Below, one piece after another: positions 50,668 to 60,043 of a stretch of 64,000 bases of DNA. The DNA is taken from contig NZ_CP102279.1 in the NCBI RefSeq assembly GCF_025150245.1, forward strand, positions 1,485,423 through 1,549,422. Direction: 5' to 3'. Both the position numbers and the translations under genes were made by a program. The notes beneath the pieces were generated by a model, which was given only the letters and a program-made list of their open reading frames with translations, searched no databases and was not told the DNA's origin. The number at the start of each line of letters is the position of its first letter. Position 1 is the first letter of the stretch. The stretch comes from Dorea formicigenerans (GTDB taxonomy: Bacteria; Bacillota; Clostridia; Lachnospirales; Lachnospiraceae).

Positions 50668-51753
50668 ATGGCAGACAAAACAATAACTAAATCATCAACT
50701 ATGACAAGCGATTATTACAAGCAGACACAGATAGACCAGACACTGAGACTTAGAGAAGTCTTAAAGACTTTGCCGCCATTCGCGAAGGATTATTTCCGGG
50801 CTATGGAGCCCAAATCGTCTGCAAAGACGAGAATCAATTATGCATATGATATCCGGGTGTTCTTTCATTTTTTATTAGAAAATAATCCGATTTACAAGAA
50901 TTATACGATGGATCAGTTCCGGGTTCAGGATCTGGAGCGTATTGAGCCTGTTGATATTGAAGAATATATGGAATATCTGAAGGTTTATAAGCGTGAGGAC
51001 AACGAAATGATTACCAACGGTGAACGTGGGTTAAAACGTAAAATGTCAGCGCTTAGAAGCTTTTATTCGTATTACTTTAAGCATCAGTACATTGCCACGA
51101 ATCCGACGCTTTTAGTAGATATGCCAAAGCTTCATGACAAGGCGATTATACGTTTGGATATTGATGAGGTGGCAATGCTTTTGGATTATGTGGAATCTGC
51201 AGGAGAACATCTGACTGGACAGGCACTTGCATATTATCAGAAAACAAAGAATCGTGATCTGGCGATTCTTACACTTCTTCTCGGTACTGGAATCCGTGTT
51301 TCAGAGTGTGTAGGTTTAAATCTTACAGATGTAGATTTTAAGAATAATGGAATTACGGTTACGCGAAAAGGCGGAAGCCAGATGGTTGTTTATTTTGGTG
51401 ATGAGGTTGCGGATGCACTTGAGAATTACATTGAAGCTGACAGGAAAGTCATTACTCCCCTCTCCGGCCATGAAGAAGCCTTATTTTTGTCAACGCAAAG
51501 AAAGCGTATGGGGGTTCAGGCAATTGAGAATATGGTGAAGAAATATGCCCGTCAGGTAACTCCGAATAAAAAAATCACACCTCATAAGCTTCGTAGTACC
51601 TATGGCACGTCGCTATATAAGGAAACAGGTGATATTTATCTTGTGGCAGATGTCCTGGGGCATAAAGATGTTAATACGACCAAAAAACATTATGCAGCTA
51701 TTGATGAAGACAGACGCCGTATGGCGGCGTCTGCAGTGAAATTAAGAGAATAA
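50668..51753 (+). CDS. XerS-like tyrosine recombinase
   Basis: 361-residue tyrosine recombinase. The N-terminal core-binding SAM-like domain (about 30-145) precedes the catalytic domain with R210 (GTGIRVSE), K234 (TRKGG), H306-x-x-R309 (HKLRST), H332 (GHKD) and the nucleophile Y342 (KKHYAAI). Length, the long N-terminal domain and the segment YYQKTKNRDLAILTLLLGTGIRVSE resemble XerS of streptococci, a single-recombinase chromosome dimer resolution system. A phage or element integrase is less likely because no other phage genes are near. A candidate dif site was not found. Confidence 0.85.
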   Translation: MADKTITKSSTMTSDYYKQTQIDQTLRLREVLKTLPPFAKDYFRAMEPKSSAKTRINYAYDIRVFFHFLLENNPIYKNYTMDQFRVQDLERIEPVDIEEYMEYLKVYKREDNEMITNGERGLKRKMSALRSFYSYYFKHQYIATNPTLLVDMPKLHDKAIIRLDIDEVAMLLDYVESAGEHLTGQALAYYQKTKNRDLAILTLLLGTGIRVSECVGLNLTDVDFKNNGITVTRKGGSQMVVYFGDEVADALENYIEADRKVITPLSGHEEALFLSTQRKRMGVQAIENMVKKYARQVTPNKKITPHKLRSTYGTSLYKETGDIYLVADVLGHKDVNTTKKHYAAIDEDRRRMAASAVKLRE

Positions 51754-51830
51754 ATTTTAAAAATTAAAATTTTTTTGATTTTTGATGTAAGAAAATAGTA
51801 TTCAAACAAAAAACTAAAACAGTTGAATAA

Positions 51831-51889
51831 AAAATAAGAAAGCAGAATCTATTTCTGACTGAGAAAATGTTCCGCTTTCTTATTTTTTA
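51831..51889 (+). terminator. Intrinsic terminator after the recombinase gene
   Basis: AATAAGAAAGC-A-GAA (from about 51833) pairs with TTC-C-GCTTTCTTATT (51870-51884) and is followed by T residues; A-rich on the left, so it can also end the convergent cytidylate kinase-like gene. Confidence 0.8.
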
Positions 51890-51946
51890 TTGTTATATAA
51901 GACTGAAGTTAAAAGGTCTCAACTATGATACCCGGGATTTTTTCAT

Positions 51947-52591
51947 TTAGTATATCTTTTTATTAATTTTCTGATCATCTTTGATTTCAATCAGTTTAAG
52001 AATCGCGTCAACAGTACCTTCAATGCCGAGTTTGGAACTATCCAGACAGAACTGATAGCTGTTTGCATCTCCCCAGCGTTTGTTTGTATAATAATTATAA
52101 TAGCTGCTACGCTGTTTATCTGTCTTACGGATCATATCTTTTGCCTTTGCATCTGTCAGATCAAAATCACGTGCGATACGGCGGATACGGGCATCCATAT
52201 TTGCATGAATAAATACGCTTAAAAGCTCAGGATTATCTTCTAATGCATAATCTGCACATCTTCCGACAAGAACACAAGGTCCGGCTTTTGCAATCTTTTT
52301 TATCGCATCAAATTGTGCAAGAAAAACCTTATGATTTAATGGCATATCCGTATAACTTCCGGATGAATAACCAAAGGAATATGTATCCATTACTAGAGAA
52401 TACAGAAAGCTGTTTGTTGGTTTTTCATCATGGCTTTCAAAAATCTCCTGGCATATTCCGCTTTCTTTTGCTGCAAGATCCAGCATATCTTTGTCGTAAC
52501 ATTTAATACCTAATTTTTCAGCTAATTTATGACCTATCTCGCATCCTCCACTACCAAATTCACGTCCGATTGTAATAATTGTATTTGTCAT
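51947..52591 (-). CDS. Cytidylate kinase-like family protein
   Basis: 214-residue P-loop protein of the cytidylate_kin2 (AAA_26) family. The N-terminus ITIGREFGSGGCEIGHKLAEKLG carries a degenerate nucleotide-binding loop, followed by VLVGRCADYAL and RRIARDFDLTDAKAKDMIRKTDKQR. The substrate is uncertain; it is distinct from the usual Cmk. The start at 52591 has AAGGAGC nine bases upstream on the - strand. Confidence 0.85.
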   Translation of the reverse strand: MTNTIITIGREFGSGGCEIGHKLAEKLGIKCYDKDMLDLAAKESGICQEIFESHDEKPTNSFLYSLVMDTYSFGYSSGSYTDMPLNHKVFLAQFDAIKKIAKAGPCVLVGRCADYALEDNPELLSVFIHANMDARIRRIARDFDLTDAKAKDMIRKTDKQRSSYYNYYTNKRWGDANSYQFCLDSSKLGIEGTVDAILKLIEIKDDQKINKKIY

Positions 52592-52655
52592 ATTTATCAC
52601 GCTCCTTTAAATATATAGACATTATACTATAAATTGCGTGAAATGTATAGAAAAT

Positions 52656-53564
52656 TTAATTTAATTTCTCTAATAAATTCAAAAAATAATCAGGTAAAGG
52701 AGCATTTACTTCAATATATTCATTAGTACGTGGGTGGATAAATCCAAGTGTTCTAGCATGCAGGGTCTGCCCTACGAGCTTAGAAAATGGACATTTTTTG
52801 GGGCCATATACCTGATCACCGAGAAGTGGGTGTCCAATACTTGCCATGTGTACGCGAATTTGATGTGTACGCCCGGTTTCAAGCTTACATTGGATATAAG
52901 TGTAGTCGCCAAAGCGTTTCAGCACTTTGTAATGGGTAATGGCATTTCTTGCATTTTTAGCATGGATGCTCATTTTCTTACGATCTGTTGGATGACGTCC
53001 GATAGGTGCATTTACAGTTCCTTCTTCTTCTTTGATATTTCCATGTACAATGGCTTCGTAAATTCGATTAATAGAGTGTTCTTCTAATTGCACAGCAAGG
53101 CTCTGGTGAGCCATGTCATTTTTACAGATGATCAGAGAACCGGTTGTATCCATATCGATGCGGTGTACGATTCCGGGACGGGAAGTGCCGTTGATACCGG
53201 AGAGCTCATTACCACAATGATACATTAAAGCATTGACCAATGTTCCACTGTAATGCCCAGGGGCAGGATGGACTACCATTTGTTTTGGCTTATTGACGAC
53301 AATTACATCTTCATCTTCATACAAAATGTCCAGAGGAATGTTTTCTGGCTCGATATCGGGTTCTTTTGCCTCTGGGATACATACTTCTACCCTGTCACCT
53401 AAAACAAGCCTGTAATTGGCTTTTACAGGCTTGTTGTTGACTTTAATATATTGTTCTTTAATTAATTTTTGAAGATATGATCTAGATCGTTCCGGCATCT
53501 CCTCAGCAAGATAACGGTCAATACGGTCTCCTTCTTCATTTTCAACTGTGAAATATTCTGTCAA
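52656..53564 (-). CDS. rluD: RluD-type 23S rRNA pseudouridine synthase
   Basis: 302-residue RluA/RluD-family pseudouridine synthase, starting at TTG 53564 behind AAGGAGG. S4 domain (about 1-65; DRIDRYLAEEMPERSRSYLQKLI), then ILYEDEDVIVVNKPKQMVVHP, the Asp motif HRIDMDTTGSLIICK and LETGRTHQIRVHMASIGHPLLGD. The lspA-rluD order is widely conserved (lspA-ylyB in Bacillus), and the genes overlap by 23 bases. Confidence 0.94.
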   Translation of the reverse strand: MTEYFTVENEEGDRIDRYLAEEMPERSRSYLQKLIKEQYIKVNNKPVKANYRLVLGDRVEVCIPEAKEPDIEPENIPLDILYEDEDVIVVNKPKQMVVHPAPGHYSGTLVNALMYHCGNELSGINGTSRPGIVHRIDMDTTGSLIICKNDMAHQSLAVQLEEHSINRIYEAIVHGNIKEEEGTVNAPIGRHPTDRKKMSIHAKNARNAITHYKVLKRFGDYTYIQCKLETGRTHQIRVHMASIGHPLLGDQVYGPKKCPFSKLVGQTLHARTLGFIHPRTNEYIEVNAPLPDYFLNLLEKLN

Positions 53565-54051
53565 GGTCTTCCTCCTTATAATAAAACAACAATAAAAAAG
53601 CAAGTATAAATGTTCCGACTGTTACATAGATGTCAGCTACATTGAAAACTGGAAAGTCGATCAGTTTAAAATAAAAGAAATCCACGACATACCCTAGTTT
53701 TAACCGATCAATAAAATTGCCAATTGCACCAGAGAAAATAAATACGGCACAAATTCGTAATGGCAGTAGTTTTTTTGTCATTGGGACATGCAGATAGAAC
53801 CAGATAATAAATACTGAAATGATCAGTACAATGATAAAAAAGAAAATCTGTTTATTCTGCAGAATGCCAAATGCTGCTCCGTGATTCTCTAGGTATTCAA
53901 ACTGAAACACATTTTTGAACAGAATAAAAGGATCCTGTCCTTTTAGATGATCCACAGCTAAAGTTTTTGTGAACTGATCGAACCATACACCAACTAATAC
54001 AAGTAATATTGCTGAAATATAATGTCTGCCGCGTGATTTTATTGAATCCAT
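53542..54051 (-). CDS. lspA: Lipoprotein signal peptidase
   Basis: 169-residue signal peptidase II, an aspartyl protease that removes lipoprotein signal peptides. Four membrane helices; the catalytic Asp residues are in GNFIDRLKLGYVVDF and FNVADIYV, and ENHGAAFG is conserved. Adjacent genes match the usual context. Confidence 0.97.
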   Translation of the reverse strand: MDSIKSRGRHYISAILLVLVGVWFDQFTKTLAVDHLKGQDPFILFKNVFQFEYLENHGAAFGILQNKQIFFFIIVLIISVFIIWFYLHVPMTKKLLPLRICAVFIFSGAIGNFIDRLKLGYVVDFFYFKLIDFPVFNVADIYVTVGTFILAFLLLFYYKEEDLDRIFHS

Positions 54052-54110
54052 AATTTATAAAAGTCCTTTCTGATTCGAAGTTTCAAAAATACTGTCATAT
54101 TCCGGATATT

Positions 54111-54866
54111 TTAAATATATTTTCTAAGAGAAATCATGTAACGTCCTTTTTTTGTCTCGGACAGAATTCCTGCATAAGCGATTCGTCCAAGTCCACGGAC
54201 GGAAATCAAATCGCCTTCATTCAGATGATAGCCATTATTCGTGATCAGTTTACCGTTTACAAACACTTTTGCAGCTTCGATATATGTGGTCAGTTTACTC
54301 CGGGAAAGTGGGTATGCGACCGAAAGCACAGTGTCAAGGCGCACGGAAGGAACTGTTCCTTTCAATTCCTCAAAATGAGGTTCATAGGAAATATCTGAAA
54401 GTTCTCTGCGTTCCACGGTGATAGTTGTATGCCTGATCCGTGTGAGATTTTTCATAATATAGTCTGAAATCTCCTCTTTTACAAAAACAATAGCACCATC
54501 GTCTGCTTGAATAATATCACCGATCTTGGTACGACTGGTTCCAAGATTCATAATAGCCCCCAGATAATCACGATGTGTCAGATCTTCTGCAAAACGCTTG
54601 TTCACCGGACAGATTTTAAGAGCCTGCATTGGGTAACCGTAGTCATAATAAAGAGCATCAGGTAGAAATGCAACCATCTGACGCTCTGCTAACTCATAAC
54701 CTCCATACGTTTCGAACCTCGCTTTAAACTGATCTTTCGGGGTCCTGTGCAGGATATTCAATTCATTCAAATTCAGAAAATCTGAAAATGTAACAATATC
54801 ACGACTGAATGCAAGATTAGATAATTCAATCAGCCGTTTTTCCAATAATTGTTCCTCTTTATTCAT
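54111..54866 (-). CDS. ylmH: YlmH, S4-domain RNA-binding protein
   Basis: 251-residue YlmH. In Bacillus it takes part in ribosome-associated quality control, binding stalled 50S complexes. The N-terminal domain includes FLNLNELNIL and YGGYELAERQMVAFLPDALYY; the C-terminal S4 domain (about 180-245) has RLDTVLSVAYPLSRSKLTTYIEAAKVFVNGK. It lies in the sepF cluster, as in Bacillus, though YggT (ylmG) and divIVA are missing here. Confidence 0.93.
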   Translation of the reverse strand: MNKEEQLLEKRLIELSNLAFSRDIVTFSDFLNLNELNILHRTPKDQFKARFETYGGYELAERQMVAFLPDALYYDYGYPMQALKICPVNKRFAEDLTHRDYLGAIMNLGTSRTKIGDIIQADDGAIVFVKEEISDYIMKNLTRIRHTTITVERRELSDISYEPHFEELKGTVPSVRLDTVLSVAYPLSRSKLTTYIEAAKVFVNGKLITNNGYHLNEGDLISVRGLGRIAYAGILSETKKGRYMISLRKYI

Positions 54867-54904
54867 AAACGCTCACTATTATAAATACTCTGAAAAACTT
54901 TTAA

Positions 54905-55453
54905 TTAAAATCTTGTACGCATTGAAGATGTGTCAAGAGAAGTGTTCAGTAAATCCTGTAAATCTCCGGAAATGTCAACATTAGTAGGTGTGACAAGGAA
55001 GATGTAATTGGATATCTTCTGAAGATTTCCACTGATTGCATATGTAGCACCAGATGTAAAATCAATGATTCTCTGAGCAACCTCAAGATCCAGTCCTTCC
55101 AGATTCAGAATAACAGTACGTCCGCTTAATAATGTTTCTGTGATCTCTCTGGCATCTTCTACAGATGTCGGTTTAATAACACAGACTTCCATGCTTACAC
55201 CTGTGCGACGTGCTGGCTGACGCATCGGAGTTACTTTATTATTAGAACGGGCCGGACGCTGCTGAGACTTGGCAGGAAGTTCGTAATCGTCTTCGTCACT
55301 TTCATCATGAGTCTTTTCTCTGCGGAAGATACTCTTTTTTGGCTTTTCTTCGTATTCATCATCATATTCGTCATCATCAAAGAAGTCATCTTCATCATAC
55401 TCATCATCATCACTTAACTTCATGATGTCCAAAAACTTATCTAATACTCCCAT
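54905..55453 (-). CDS. sepF: Cell division protein SepF
   Basis: 182-residue SepF, an FtsZ-binding membrane anchor. An N-terminal amphipathic segment (MGVLDKFLDIMKLS) for membrane binding, a long acidic Asp/Glu linker (about 15-75), and the C-terminal SepF core (about 87-175; EVCVIKPTSVEDAREITETLL, GRTVILNLEGLD, VAQRIIDFTSGATYAISG). The linker is unusually acidic and long. Confidence 0.95.
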   Translation of the reverse strand: MGVLDKFLDIMKLSDDDEYDEDDFFDDDEYDDEYEEKPKKSIFRREKTHDESDEDDYELPAKSQQRPARSNNKVTPMRQPARRTGVSMEVCVIKPTSVEDAREITETLLSGRTVILNLEGLDLEVAQRIIDFTSGATYAISGNLQKISNYIFLVTPTNVDISGDLQDLLNTSLDTSSMRTRF

Positions 55454-55466
55454 TTTGTAATATCTC

Positions 55467-56171
55467 CTATCTTACGTTTGTTTGAGCATAATTACGGGCA
55501 CCAAAAATGGCTGTTCCCACACGAACCATTGTTGCACCTTCTTCAATTGCAACTTCATAATCATTGGTCATACCCATGGAAAGTATACTCATAGACATAT
55601 TATGGGCGTTTTTACGCGCTATGTCAACAGATAATTTCCTTAATTCTGCGAAAATTGGTCTATTTTCTTCTGGATTATCAACAAATGGAGCGCTTGTCAT
55701 GAGTCCCATAAACTGAATATGTGAAAAATCAGAAGCTTTTTCAACAAAATCATCTAATTCTTCCGGAAGAAATCCGAATTTGCTCTCTTCTCTTCCTACA
55801 TTTACTTCAATCAGGACTTTTGCAATTACATGTTTCTTAGCTGCTTCTTTTTCAATCGCTTCGGCAAGTCTCAAACTGTCAACAGAATGAATCAAATCCA
55901 CTTTATCAATGATATATTTGATCTTGTTGCGCTGAAGATGGCCGATCATATGCCAGTGAATATCAGCAGGAAGTACTTCCGACTTATCCATGATTTCCTG
56001 AACTTTATTTTCACCGAAAAGACGGATTCCAAGATCATAAGCTTCCTGGACCATTTCTGCCGGTTTGGTTTTACTGACTGCGATCAGAGTAACTTCTGAG
56101 CGGTCACGCCCACTTCTTTCGCATGCAGCCTGAATTTTCTGTTCTACATTTTCCAGATTTTCTTTTAACAT
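55467..56171 (-). CDS. yggS: YggS family pyridoxal phosphate homeostasis protein
   Basis: 234-residue PLP-binding protein with alanine-racemase-like barrel fold (YlmE in Bacillus). The PLP Lys is in LIAVSKTKP, followed by FGENKVQEI, HWHMIGHLQRNK, and SMGMTNDYEVAIEEGATMVRVGTAIFG. Start at 56171 with AAGGAGC upstream; a longer frame reaching 56201 overlaps the preceding gene. It is 13 bases upstream of sepF, the ylmE-ylmF pairing. Confidence 0.95.
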   Translation of the reverse strand: MLKENLENVEQKIQAACERSGRDRSEVTLIAVSKTKPAEMVQEAYDLGIRLFGENKVQEIMDKSEVLPADIHWHMIGHLQRNKIKYIIDKVDLIHSVDSLRLAEAIEKEAAKKHVIAKVLIEVNVGREESKFGFLPEELDDFVEKASDFSHIQFMGLMTSAPFVDNPEENRPIFAELRKLSVDIARKNAHNMSMSILSMGMTNDYEVAIEEGATMVRVGTAIFGARNYAQTNVR

Positions 56172-56184
56172 TTTTATCAGCTCC

Positions 56185-57561
56185 TTAATAAACAATATCA
56201 TTTTCTCTTACATCTTTGCCAACAAGTGCAATATGGTCATAATTAGCCAGACCATAGGAATTTCCAGATTCAACGATATAGTATTCATCACTTTCACACA
56301 GTATATGGATTTGTTTAAATACAGCATATCCTTTATTGATATTATAGACTCCCTGTAAAGATTTTGTTTTCTTAAGCTTGTATGTTTCAGGTGAATCAGG
56401 TTTTATTAAAGTTGTATTTTTATCAAATGCATTTGGATCCAGATAAACCATGCCAGTTTCTGTATCTCGATAATAGATATCAACTTTTTTAAACTGGGCA
56501 TCGTCAGAATCGTTATTGATTAAAACACCAGTTTCTTTACTGTTGCCGCCTTGTGTCAGATAATTTTCCGGTACAAGATAAAAGTCTTTTTTTGTCACAG
56601 AGGACTTTGGAATTTTAAGTCCGGATTCATCTTCTAAAATTAATTCAATATCCAGATAACGGTCTTTCGCATAGCGGACCATGGAAGTATGAAATGTAAG
56701 GATACCAAGGTTTGTGTTTTTGGCACTGTATACTTGAAAAGAGGCACGTTCTTTCACCTGATCTTTTGTGAACTGAACCTTTACGCTTTTCGTATCAGCC
56801 AGATTTTTAGCTGTTTTATCATCCAGTGGAATGACCAGTGACCAGTCATCATCTTTCACAAGTTTATAGATAGCTTCTCCGGAATTTACCTTTGAATTGT
56901 TTTTTATGTTTACGGAATTATAGTTCTTTTTTGAAAGCATATCAGCAGTGACATCACTGACGGTCAGATTCTCATATCCATCTGTAGAATAAAGAATCAC
57001 ACCGTCGGACTGAGCATTGAATACCTGAAGCCCGTCAGTACCTGCCTGTACCATCTCATCTAATTGTGCCTGGCGACTTTGATTAGATTTGCTTTCCAGA
57101 ACAGAGGAAATTTCATCTCTTAAAGAATAAACCTCGTTGAAACTGCTGCCATTGTAATTTTCACTAAAGGACTGGGTCTTTAAATAGATGGAATCTCGTT
57201 CTTCGGCAGTCAGTTCCTGCGAATCTGTAGAAACTGTGTCATTAAATTCTAATTGTTTTGGAGAAAGAGAATATACTTTTGTTTTTGCACCAACTTTGCT
57301 GGCTTCTGACACAAAATAGTTAATATAACCTGACTGCTCGGCAGTCACGACCTCTTCATTGCGGATTGCCAGTCCGGTATAGGCATTATCTTTTAAAATG
57401 CTGCCCTCTCTGACTTCATATGCCGAAATATGCTTACTTGTCAGGTACATAAGAACCGTGACAAGCAGATATATGAATACCACTCCAAAGATGACAATTC
57501 CGATATTAATATTCCATTTTTTCCGAAATGCAGTAATATTTGTAGTATGATTTTCTGCCAA
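56185..57561 (-). CDS. HlyD-like membrane-anchored protein linked to the sepF cluster
   Basis: 458-residue protein with one N-terminal membrane helix (about 18-40) and a large extracytoplasmic domain resembling HlyD-type periplasmic adaptors (AEQSGYINYFVSEASKVGAKTKVY, a helical hairpin, then barrel-sandwich-like return strands NSGEAIYKLVKDDDW). In Gram-positive bacteria such proteins are not canonical efflux adaptors. It ends 13 bases before yggS and appears co-transcribed with yggS-sepF, which suggests a cell-envelope or division role. No ABC transporter is nearby. Confidence 0.78.
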   Translation of the reverse strand: MAENHTTNITAFRKKWNINIGIVIFGVVFIYLLVTVLMYLTSKHISAYEVREGSILKDNAYTGLAIRNEEVVTAEQSGYINYFVSEASKVGAKTKVYSLSPKQLEFNDTVSTDSQELTAEERDSIYLKTQSFSENYNGSSFNEVYSLRDEISSVLESKSNQSRQAQLDEMVQAGTDGLQVFNAQSDGVILYSTDGYENLTVSDVTADMLSKKNYNSVNIKNNSKVNSGEAIYKLVKDDDWSLVIPLDDKTAKNLADTKSVKVQFTKDQVKERASFQVYSAKNTNLGILTFHTSMVRYAKDRYLDIELILEDESGLKIPKSSVTKKDFYLVPENYLTQGGNSKETGVLINNDSDDAQFKKVDIYYRDTETGMVYLDPNAFDKNTTLIKPDSPETYKLKKTKSLQGVYNINKGYAVFKQIHILCESDEYYIVESGNSYGLANYDHIALVGKDVRENDIVY

Positions 57562-57634
57562 CGTCGGCCTCCTTTTAATGATTCAAGATTCTTAGACAAG
57601 TCGTAATATTTAGATCTGCAAAGCAGACAAAGTA

Positions 57635-58585
57635 TTATAAATTATCAGAGCCATCTAAAGACCTTAAAGCTGCTCCATGTAAATAATGATACATTTTTCC
57701 CTGGTAGCTGTCTGTTTTCTGCATCGTGCTAAGTAGTTCATCTTTTAGTTTCCACCAGCTTGTGCCCCAGTTACAAAAAACGGCATCATTTTCGGGAATA
57801 CGGCTGAAAAGCCGTTCCACGGCAATTTCTGGATTAAGGTATTCCAAAAATGTAATTGCACGTGTGATATATTCTTCTTTTGAACACAGAGTTATTGTAC
57901 CATTTTCATAAGCTTCACACAACCTTGTGTTTTTAGCAATATAGAGAGAATGGAGTTTGACTGTGCTGACCTGAAGTGCAGACAGTATCTTTGCAGATTC
58001 AATAGCATCAATCAGATCATCACCTGGCAAGTTGAGAATAACATGTGCACAGGTGTCAAAGTGATAATCTCGGATCATCCACACAGCATCAATAAATTCG
58101 GCTAATGTATGTCCGCGATGTATATTTCTTAATGTATGGTAATTTACAGTCTGAAGTCCAAGTTCCAAAGTAATCTCTACTTGAAATTCTGAACGGATTT
58201 TTTCAAGAATTTTCAAATAATCAGAGCGGATACAGTCCGGTCTGGTCGAAATGGAAATTTCTACAACATCCGGAAAGCTTGCGCCTTCCCGCATATATTT
58301 TTCAAATCTGTCAATGGGTAAAAATGTATTCGTGTAGTTTTGAAAATAAGCAATAAATTTATGTGCATGATATTTTTTTTCAATCTTTTCTCGAGTCAGA
58401 GTTAATTGTTCTCTCACAGATAATTGAGGATTTAAAGCTTCAAATCCTGTTCCCTGTTCCGCACAGAAATCGCAGCCACATGCTCCGTTTAAACGGTTTG
58501 GGCAGGTAACAGGAAGATTGACAGGAAGTTTATAAACCTTTTCATGATATTTATTTTTTAAATAATCTGAATAAGTGTAATACAT
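57635..58585 (-). CDS. TIGR01212 family radical SAM protein (YhcC)
   Basis: 316-residue radical SAM protein. The cluster Cys residues are in CPNRLNGACGCDFC (about 28-41), followed by FIAYFQNYTNTF, ISISTRPDCI, and LELGLQTVNYHTLRNIHRGHT, all typical of TIGR01212/YhcC. Its substrate is unknown. It is immediately divergent from the DUF378 gene. Confidence 0.94.
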   Translation of the reverse strand: MYYTYSDYLKNKYHEKVYKLPVNLPVTCPNRLNGACGCDFCAEQGTGFEALNPQLSVREQLTLTREKIEKKYHAHKFIAYFQNYTNTFLPIDRFEKYMREGASFPDVVEISISTRPDCIRSDYLKILEKIRSEFQVEITLELGLQTVNYHTLRNIHRGHTLAEFIDAVWMIRDYHFDTCAHVILNLPGDDLIDAIESAKILSALQVSTVKLHSLYIAKNTRLCEAYENGTITLCSKEEYITRAITFLEYLNPEIAVERLFSRIPENDAVFCNWGTSWWKLKDELLSTMQKTDSYQGKMYHYLHGAALRSLDGSDNL

Positions 58586-58657
58586 AAATATGGTCCTTTT
58601 GCATAAATCCTTGAACTTTGTACATAATATAGGTAGTACAAAAAAGGAGGAATCTAT

Positions 58658-58870
58658 ATGAAATGGTTTGACAATACAGCTCTTACAATTGTAATTATCG
58701 GGGCTGTCAACTGGTTGCTCGTTGGGATATTCCGGTTTGATCTGGTAGCTTTCTTATTTGGAAATCTGTCCTGGTTATCCAGGATTATCTATACAATCGT
58801 AGGTATCTGTGGACTTTACCTGATCAGCTTGTACGGTCGCATGAAAGATATGACAGATGTCTGCTCATAA
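58658..58870 (+). CDS. DUF378 small membrane protein
   Basis: 70-residue two-helix membrane protein (ALTIVIIGAVNWLLVGIFRFDLVAFLFG, then IIYTIVGICGLYLISLY). This is the DUF378 family, function unknown, often associated with stress regulons. AAGGAGG lies eight bases before the ATG. A terminator follows. Confidence 0.93.
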   Translation: MKWFDNTALTIVIIGAVNWLLVGIFRFDLVAFLFGNLSWLSRIIYTIVGICGLYLISLYGRMKDMTDVCS

Positions 58871-58889
58871 AGCAGGCTAAGAACAAACC

Positions 58890-58920
58890 AAGGGGTATCC
58901 CTATGAGGATGCCCCTTTTG
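58890..58920 (+). terminator. Intrinsic terminator between DUF378 and the convergent carboxypeptidase gene
   Basis: AAGGGGTATCC (58890-58900) pairs with GGATGCCCCTT (58907-58917, one G-U), followed by T residues. Confidence 0.75.
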
Positions 58921-58939
58921 ATATACCTTTTTAGTGCAA

Positions 58940-60043
58940 CTAAATTTTACTGAGCATAGATGTCATATCCTGATAAAGAAGAGGCTTTGATCCGGCTCCC
59001 ATAATAATGGAAATGTAGGGATTTCCAGAACTGTCCTTTGTAAGGAGAATTAGGCAGTTTCCGGCTCCTTTTGTTGTACCGGTCTTGCCGCCGATGATCG
59101 TGACATTATCAGGAGGAGTCGCTTCTCCTTTTGCATAATAGTTGGTAGGCTCCCATTTCACATCTCGTTTTGTTCCATCTGCACCGGTAATATGTGCAGT
59201 ATAGGAACTGCTGTTAATAATCTTTACAAAATCATCATGTTTGATACATTCATTAAAAATCAGATACAGATCATAAGCAGTCGTATAATGGTTATCGTCA
59301 TGAAGACCACTTGGATTCACAAAATGACTGTTTGTTGCCATGAGTTTTTTGGCTTCAGCATTCATCATCTCTGCAAATTTTTCTGTACTGCCTGCAATGT
59401 GGTCAGCAATGGCAACAGCATTGTCGTTGCCGGAATATAAAAGAAGACCGTTCAACAGATCTTCCAGTGTGAGCTGATCACCTGCTTTGATGCCACATGT
59501 CTGTTCATCTGCTGCAAATTTACCAGAATCAGCTTCATCAGCCACTGTGACCGTATCAGATAAATTTCCATTCTCCAAAGCAACCAGGGCGGTCAGGATC
59601 TTCGTTGTGCTTGCAGGATAGATTTTCTTATGAATATTATAAGCACAATCTGTTTCGGCGTTATTCACGTCAAAAAGCCCTACTGCATGTACGGACTCTG
59701 GTTCAAAACCAAGTGGATTACCAGCAGCAGAAGCATTTTCGGAAACTGAGTCAGAACCAGTATCGGAAGATTTAACAGATAACGGAATGTCTTCAGATGC
59801 TGTACACAGATTTTCGGCAAATAGCTGCCCCCGATACAAAGTTTTTGTATAATTGGAAGTTTCATATTCCTGTACCAGAGATTCTGTTTTGTTGCTGCCT
59901 TTATAGATATTGACAGCTGCAATACACTGTATCATAAGAATAACAGACAGGCATGCGACCCATCTGTTTCTTATTTGTTTTTTTCTTTTATTTCGTTTAT
60001 TTCTTGCTCTTCTGCTTTTGGAAGAGTTATCTGTACATTTCAC
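58940..60043 (-). CDS. D-alanyl-D-alanine carboxypeptidase (DacF type)
   Basis: 367-residue low-molecular-weight PBP (S11 peptidase) that trims the terminal D-Ala from peptidoglycan stems. A very basic N-terminal cytoplasmic stretch and one membrane anchor (about 28-46) precede a Ser-rich linker and the catalytic domain with S145-T-T-K148, S204-G-N206 and KTG near 313. It lacks the long C-terminal anchor domain of PBP5. It overlaps mgsA by 17 bases. Confidence 0.94.
   Translation of the reverse strand: MKCTDNSSKSRRARNKRNKRKKQIRNRWVACLSVILMIQCIAAVNIYKGSNKTESLVQEYETSNYTKTLYRGQLFAENLCTASEDIPLSVKSSDTGSDSVSENASAAGNPLGFEPESVHAVGLFDVNNAETDCAYNIHKKIYPASTTKILTALVALENGNLSDTVTVADEADSGKFAADEQTCGIKAGDQLTLEDLLNGLLLYSGNDNAVAIADHIAGSTEKFAEMMNAEAKKLMATNSHFVNPSGLHDDNHYTTAYDLYLIFNECIKHDDFVKIINSSSYTAHITGADGTKRDVKWEPTNYYAKGEATPPDNVTIIGGKTGTTKGAGNCLILLTKDSSGNPYISIIMGAGSKPLLYQDMTSMLSKI

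Noticed and set aside
46671-51753. Prophage (LexA-type repressor plus tyrosine recombinase)
   Set aside because: LexA has the full host SOS architecture and no phage structural, replication or lysis genes are present; no attachment-site repeats were seen.
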